Origin: Solen grandis
Lineage: Eukaryota; Mollusca; Bivalvia; Adapedonta; Solenidae
Reading direction: 5' to 3'
Length of the DNA: 64,000 bases
Assembly (NCBI GenBank): GCA_021229015.1
Contig: CM037781.1
Location: 42,108,152 to 42,172,151, forward strand
Made by a program: the position numbers and the translations under genes. Each line of letters starts with the position of its first letter. Within the stretch, counting starts at the first letter, position 1. The notes below the pieces were generated by a model. That model was not told the DNA's origin. It worked only from the letters and a program-made list of their open reading frames with translations, and searched no databases. Positions 59,448-64,000 of the stretch are shown in pieces.

Positions 59448-61868
59448 AAATAGTTGACATTTTTCTAGTATGAGGCGTTTTTAAAGTCCTTGGGAACATG
59501 CAGTTTAAACGCAAAAACTCGACACCGTAAAACCTCAAAATGGCAATACGTTATTTTTTTTTTAATTTATCAACACGAGGGTTATCAAATGTAGTGATAT
59601 TTATCTTTATATTTCATAAAAAGACACAATTCAAGTTTGTGATATATTCTTGAATGATGAAAAAACAACTAAAAATTAATCTTGTGCCCGAGTAAAAAAA
59701 AAAGATAAACCTGTAGAATTTGAAAATTATATTCAAGAGTATTGACTGCTTCTTCTACATGCATACGAATGACTGGTTGTAGCTTTTGTGAGTGCAAAAT
59801 AAAACACAAGAGAACAATGCGTGCAGTTCACTAAACCAAACAAACTCTGCTTAACAAGAATTCGTTAGTACAGGAGCAAAGACGTATTACAATGTCATGA
59901 TCCTAAAGAATTAGAATCGCTGGGTCGATCAACGCTGAAATTGGATTATTTCATAGGGTATCCCTATCTGGATAAAAGCATAATATCATCCGAGAGTTTA
60001 GACAACCTGCGGATAGGGAATTTATATAGACTGACATGGTTTGCCTGTTCATTATGTTATTCGTGTTCATTATGTTCAAATTATTGTCTTCTAAGAAAAA
60101 CATCAGGACATTTTCTTGAAATCCGTTGGCCTATAATATTTATGGACTCATTATTTCAGAATAACATTTATGAGTGTACTTTAAATTTCTTAGAAAAAAA
60201 AAAACGTGAAGGAAGCCAACCAAAATTGAAATTTAGAGATGGTGGTAAACTGTCTAACAGACATTAATGTCCCTCCTAAGGGCAAGAGTGTACTTATTTC
60301 TCCAAGCAATAAATAATAAAGTGGGTCTTAGGGTGCTTTAAAAGTGGAAAAGGACTTACATGTGGCATTTGAGGTGTCTGGTGACACGTGATGTATGGTC
60401 CATCTCGTGACCAGTTTCATTTTTTGAATACTTTATTTCGAATGATTACTCTTAAAGACCTGAAACTGTTGTAAAAATTCTGATTGCTATGGAAACAGTA
60501 ATGGAATAGAGAAAAATGTGTACTCTCGTATTTCATTGGCATTGTATTTTCGACACTATGATTAGGAGACCATTATTATACATAAAAATATGTGATTACT
60601 GTTATATCACATTTGTTCACTAAAAAGAGTTGACCTCTTTTGATAATCAATGATAAGAATGAACATCATAGAAAGACACTATTGTTTATAACATTCTCAC
60701 GTTCTCTTCTTCTCTTCTTTGAGCTTTTTTTTTTAAGATATTTACGGTGATACATGTCGCACATCAGGTTATTTGCACATTTTCTGGAATGAATGACAAA
60801 ATATGTCAAGAAATGTATGAGCAAATGTATTTTGGCTGTACATATAAGAAAAGAAGAGTTAAAGACTGCTGTTTAGTTGCACACCGAACATACCAGACAC
60901 TTTTTTAACAAATCTGCCCCTGTCTAATGTAACAAGGAATATTTTTTTCAAGTGGATTTCTTTTTCACCAAAGTCAATGTGTGTGTAGTTGACATGATGG
61001 AACATCCCACTAACTCTGATTTTGTCTGCACCCGTATCACAGAGTACATGTAATACCTGAAATGCACATCGATTCGAGAAACATTCATGTGGAAAGCTTC
61101 AATATCTAGAATGAATGTAACATTTTATTGTTTAAAGTACAAACAGTTTACTTTCATATTGATATTTTACTGACTAAATGAAATAAATCCATAAAGCGCA
61201 CGGCTGAACAATGATTAGACCTGGATATAAAATAAAATGAAACAAGATGCCATTGAAAATGTATGGTATGGTTAATAGCTGTAAATGCCTGGTGTCCGAT
61301 AGTTCAACACGACATAGGTCCATTCTGTGCTGGTCCCATATTGTTTGTAAAGGGGGTTGTGTTTTGGTTTGCATACTTCGGTTTCGGTTTCTCCATGCAT
61401 TATCTTCCTTGACATCGCTGAATCCTTATTCAATGTGTGCATCCAAGGACTGAAATATAATACATACTTATGTTGATTCCAAATCAAAGTACAAAATTAA
61501 TTTGAAAAACACGTTGTGCAGGAAAATAAGTCATGTATAAGAATTTAAGTTAAGATATATCATGCTAAATGCAAATACTGGTAATATATAAACAAGCCTT
61601 CTCATAATATTTATGTAAGACATATATCTATTGGCAGGAACAAATTTCTTTGGGCACCCTGTAAGGTACTGGGTTACATATACATTACCAGTGACGAATG
61701 CTTAAACTCTGTAATGATTAATGCTTAAACATGTGTATTGCTATATCATTTATATTTTACCTTTCTGTGTAATATTTTGTATACATATTGATTAAATAAT
61801 CATTTCATGTACATTAGAGATATTAATTGTACGAAGGCTATTTTCGTCACCAATATTTCTCTTAGCAG
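59448..61868. other. non-coding AT-rich stretch
   Basis: No gene was recognised. The 108-codon frame at 59941-60267 has no motif and ordinary background composition. Confidence 0.5.
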
Positions 61869-61981
61869 GGCGAAATCTCGCCAGGGATTTGGCGCCCCGA
61901 TATCAACAAGAGGTATTGACTCTCGAGAACCCGACACACGCGGAATGGCTGGAATCAGCACTGCACCATACGTATATATAA
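61869..61981 (+). CDS. candidate last exon, unknown product
   Basis: A strong acceptor (atttctcttagcag, ending 61868) is followed by a clearly GC-richer 113 bases in an AT-rich area. It is open in phase 1 for 36 codons to TAA at 61979-61981, and AATAAA occurs about 310 bases later. The reading (EVLTLENPTHAEWLESALHH in part) is balanced in composition, but a second frame is also open across the same stretch, so openness is weak evidence. No upstream exon was tied to it. Confidence 0.2.
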
Positions 61982-63134
61982 GTCAGGAAATATTTTAATC
62001 TATTAATCCATGATGTATCATTCTCTTTAAAAAAGTATCAAATATAGCATTGCAAATTTGGAGTTTTCAGTAGCAAATGAACCCCAGTTATAATGATGCA
62101 ACAGTTTCCAAATGTCAGTGCATTTTTGATAACTATTTTGGACTGATGCCTCAATAGAAACATATAAAAATTACACGACTTTTTGAGTAAAATCCACTGT
62201 CAGATAACCGTTTGTAATATTATTGAATATGGTTCTCTGTTCTTGATGACAGTGTAAAACAGCAGCTGACAATTTATAATCAGAATTAATCAAATAAACA
62301 ACAAGCTGACTACAGCGGCTGTTTATCGTAAAAGGAAGACACATATAATTATAAAATGATCAATACACACCAGAACAATGTAGAAGAAACAAATTAAGTG
62401 TGTATTACTTGTCAGTGATGTTAGCTGTAATTATAAAATGCCAGCTACATAGAAATTGGACATAATTATTTTTCAATTATTCGAAGATGCTCTTCAACAT
62501 TATAATTATTTTCAGCAGTTATAAGATCTACTTTCTTAGTCTCTTTTAATTCCATAAACACACGTTTCGAGATCGGAAATCAAAAAGAATGGTTATGATT
62601 AATATTTGGTATAATATTTCGAATACTTTTGTCATCCATTACAGAAAAGTAGGGTAAGAAATACGCACAAATAACCTGTAGATATCATACAAGGTTCAAA
62701 ACAACATAAAGGGCGCAAACCAGTACTTTACGGACACGAGACAGAAACATTTATCTCTTGCTCAGTGGTCCAGTTTAGTTTTATCCTTATATCAACATCA
62801 GCACAATAGACTCGTTTATATGAATCTTATTAATATATAACCATGTTTTATTTTATAAATTGTTAATGCGTGTTTTATTCATTTTAAAATGAAATGAATA
62901 AAATGGGTCCTGAATCTAAGAGAGTAGCTTGACACCAATCAAATATGCCTACCAAAGATGTTGATTCTCTGAGATCAAGAAGGAAGGTTTACCACCCTGT
63001 TGGACAGAAACCAATGAAGGAAAAATGATCTTGGTTAATGTAGGACAGATCACTCGATAAGACATCTTGTGAAATCTTTATGACCAAAGGAGTTCAATGT
63101 TACTTATAGCGCTTTGATAAACGGTTTCGATATT
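61982..63134. other. non-coding AT-rich stretch
   Basis: No gene or element was recognised. Confidence 0.5.
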
Positions 63135-63845
63135 AGAAACGTCACTGGTGGCGAAGTGGTTAGCGTGTCCGTCTTAGGAGTGAAAAAATCACGGTTTTGA
63201 TCGTCAAAGTTATGTAAATGGTATGATATGGCTCCTTGTCCGGCGCACAACACAAATAAGACCAGCTCAGTTGACCTAGTGGTCCTATCCGTGACTGGAA
63301 GTTCGGGGATTCTCTCTCTCCCCCTCTCTCCCCCTCTCTCTCTCTCTCTCTTTACTTAAAGGAAAAAAAGAACCGCGGAACCTTCATGTTAATTCATTGT
63401 CGTTTATTTGCATGTCTCTCCATGTTGTATACTTTGTACCTGGATGAAAATAAAGTTCTGTTCTGTTCTGTTCTTCTCCGGTCGCGACAACTAAAGTTCT
63501 AGGAAACGTTTATCCCTTGTGTTTGACGCTCAACTTATGTGAGTAATTCCAAAGCCAAAATTAAAGTCGTCGTGGTCCAGTGGTAACATATCCGAGTCCG
63601 GATCCGAAGGTTATGGGTTCATGACTTTTCAGGCGCAAAATACTGGTCCAACCAGGGAACCGTCGAGAGGAATTAGATTATGGTGTAAGAACTTGTTTCC
63701 CAGTCGACGTAAACTAAATCAGTGTAAAGTAAGGATGATATGACTTGGTGTGGTCTCATGCTACGTACTCGTATATATTATGGCGAGCTACAACACATCT
63801 GTATCATGAAGGACGTAGACCTTCCAATAAAATAACAACCAAAAC
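63135..63845 (+). mobile_element. cluster of SINE pieces, nested
   Basis: Three tRNA-like heads occur in a row: tcactggtggcgaagtggtt near 63140, 'gttgacctagtggtccta' near 63267, and cgtcgtggtccagtggtaac near 63567. After the second head comes a LINE tail (63311-63470), then ctccggtcgcgacaactaaa and cgctcaacttatgtgagtaa, the second-family SINE body. After the third head the 3' part again resembles that family (tgacttggtgtggtctcatg, gaaggacgtagacc). The boundaries between pieces are approximate. Confidence 0.55.
63311..63470 (+). mobile_element. LINE 3' tail inserted in a SINE
   Basis: A CT-rich left end is followed by a stretch ending ctggatgaaaataaagttct and (gttct)n, the form of a non-LTR element 3' end with a short tandem tail. 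The SINE sequence gttcggggattctc stops at its left and resumes with ttctccggtcgcgac at its right, suggesting a ttctc duplication. The CT microsatellite (63314-63351) marks the left junction. Confidence 0.5.
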
Positions 63846-63908
63846 CACGCAAAATCATGACTAAAATAACTTAAGTACAATAGAAATAGAAATAAAGTAT
63901 TGCAAGAG

Positions 63909-63930
63909 TTTTTTTTTTTTTTTTTTTTTT
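63909..63930. repeat. T-run
   Basis: More than 20 T. To the right, on the minus strand, a donor-like atttg|gtaagt and an aatatggcgggc (YY1-like, plus strand, about 63959-63970) might mark an untranslated exon that leaves the window. This is weak. Confidence 0.8.
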
Positions 63931-64000
63931 CATGCCCGCAGTCAATACTTACCAAATAAATATGGCGGGCTTCACGATCTCAGTCTTTGAATCTTATTTT

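Overview
This window looks like AT-rich, gene-poor nuclear DNA from an animal, most likely a bivalve mollusc. That is an inference from the repeats: several tRNA-derived SINE families with shared core sequences, dispersed repeats that begin with a 'tagctcacctgagcac' type end, short TIR elements, a CR1/Jockey-group LINE, many microsatellites, and no compact genes. Nothing indicates a prokaryote. There is no operon-like gene packing, CRISPR array, rRNA or phage module. Almost every open frame over 60 codons is either AT-rich chance sequence or lies inside a repeat. A 100-base run of N at 50001-50100 is a scaffold gap.

Mobile DNA is what can be annotated with confidence. From left to right: SINEs at 0.3 and 10.4 kb; a small TTAA-flanked element with CCC...GGG ends and a long perfect internal hairpin, in five copies (12.2, 34.5, 39.2, 47.5 and 51.1 kb); more SINEs at 22.6, 24.2, 27.7, 36.2, 38.3, 40.3/42.5, 43.4, 44.8, 57.9 and 63.1-63.8 kb; a nested pair of dispersed repeats at 28.1-30.5 kb; a TIR element at 30.55-33.63 kb interrupted by a 2.36 kb 5'-truncated LINE; a 2.1 kb DNA transposon at 40.4-42.5 kb inserted into a SINE; a TIR element at 43.8-44.4 kb; a 52-bp tandem satellite at 45.7-46.1 kb; and at least five fold-back hairpin elements.

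Several insertions can be read exactly because the target duplication or the interrupted host is still visible. The LINE has an 11-bp duplication, the 2.1 kb transposon a 6-bp duplication, a LINE tail at 36.6 kb a 16-bp duplication, a SINE at 44.8 kb a 12-bp duplication and a SINE at 36.2 kb an 11-bp duplication. These give a relative order of events.

Host genes are weakly supported. The best hints are short candidate exons with good splice signals: a phase-compatible pair ending in a stop and AATAAA at 55.5-56.4 kb (+), pairs at 5.0-6.2 kb (+) and 27.1-27.4 kb (+), a possible last exon at 61.9 kb (+), and a TATA-plus-splice-donor arrangement at 15.8-15.9 kb (-). Other stretches of similar appearance turned out to be SINE remnants or chance frames, so all of these are given low confidence. 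None was recognised as a known protein family. I did not find a clear new multi-gene system. The more unusual items are the hairpin-bearing TTAA element family, the inverted duplication of one of its copies, the intact 2.1 kb element with its empty site, and the young 52-bp satellite.
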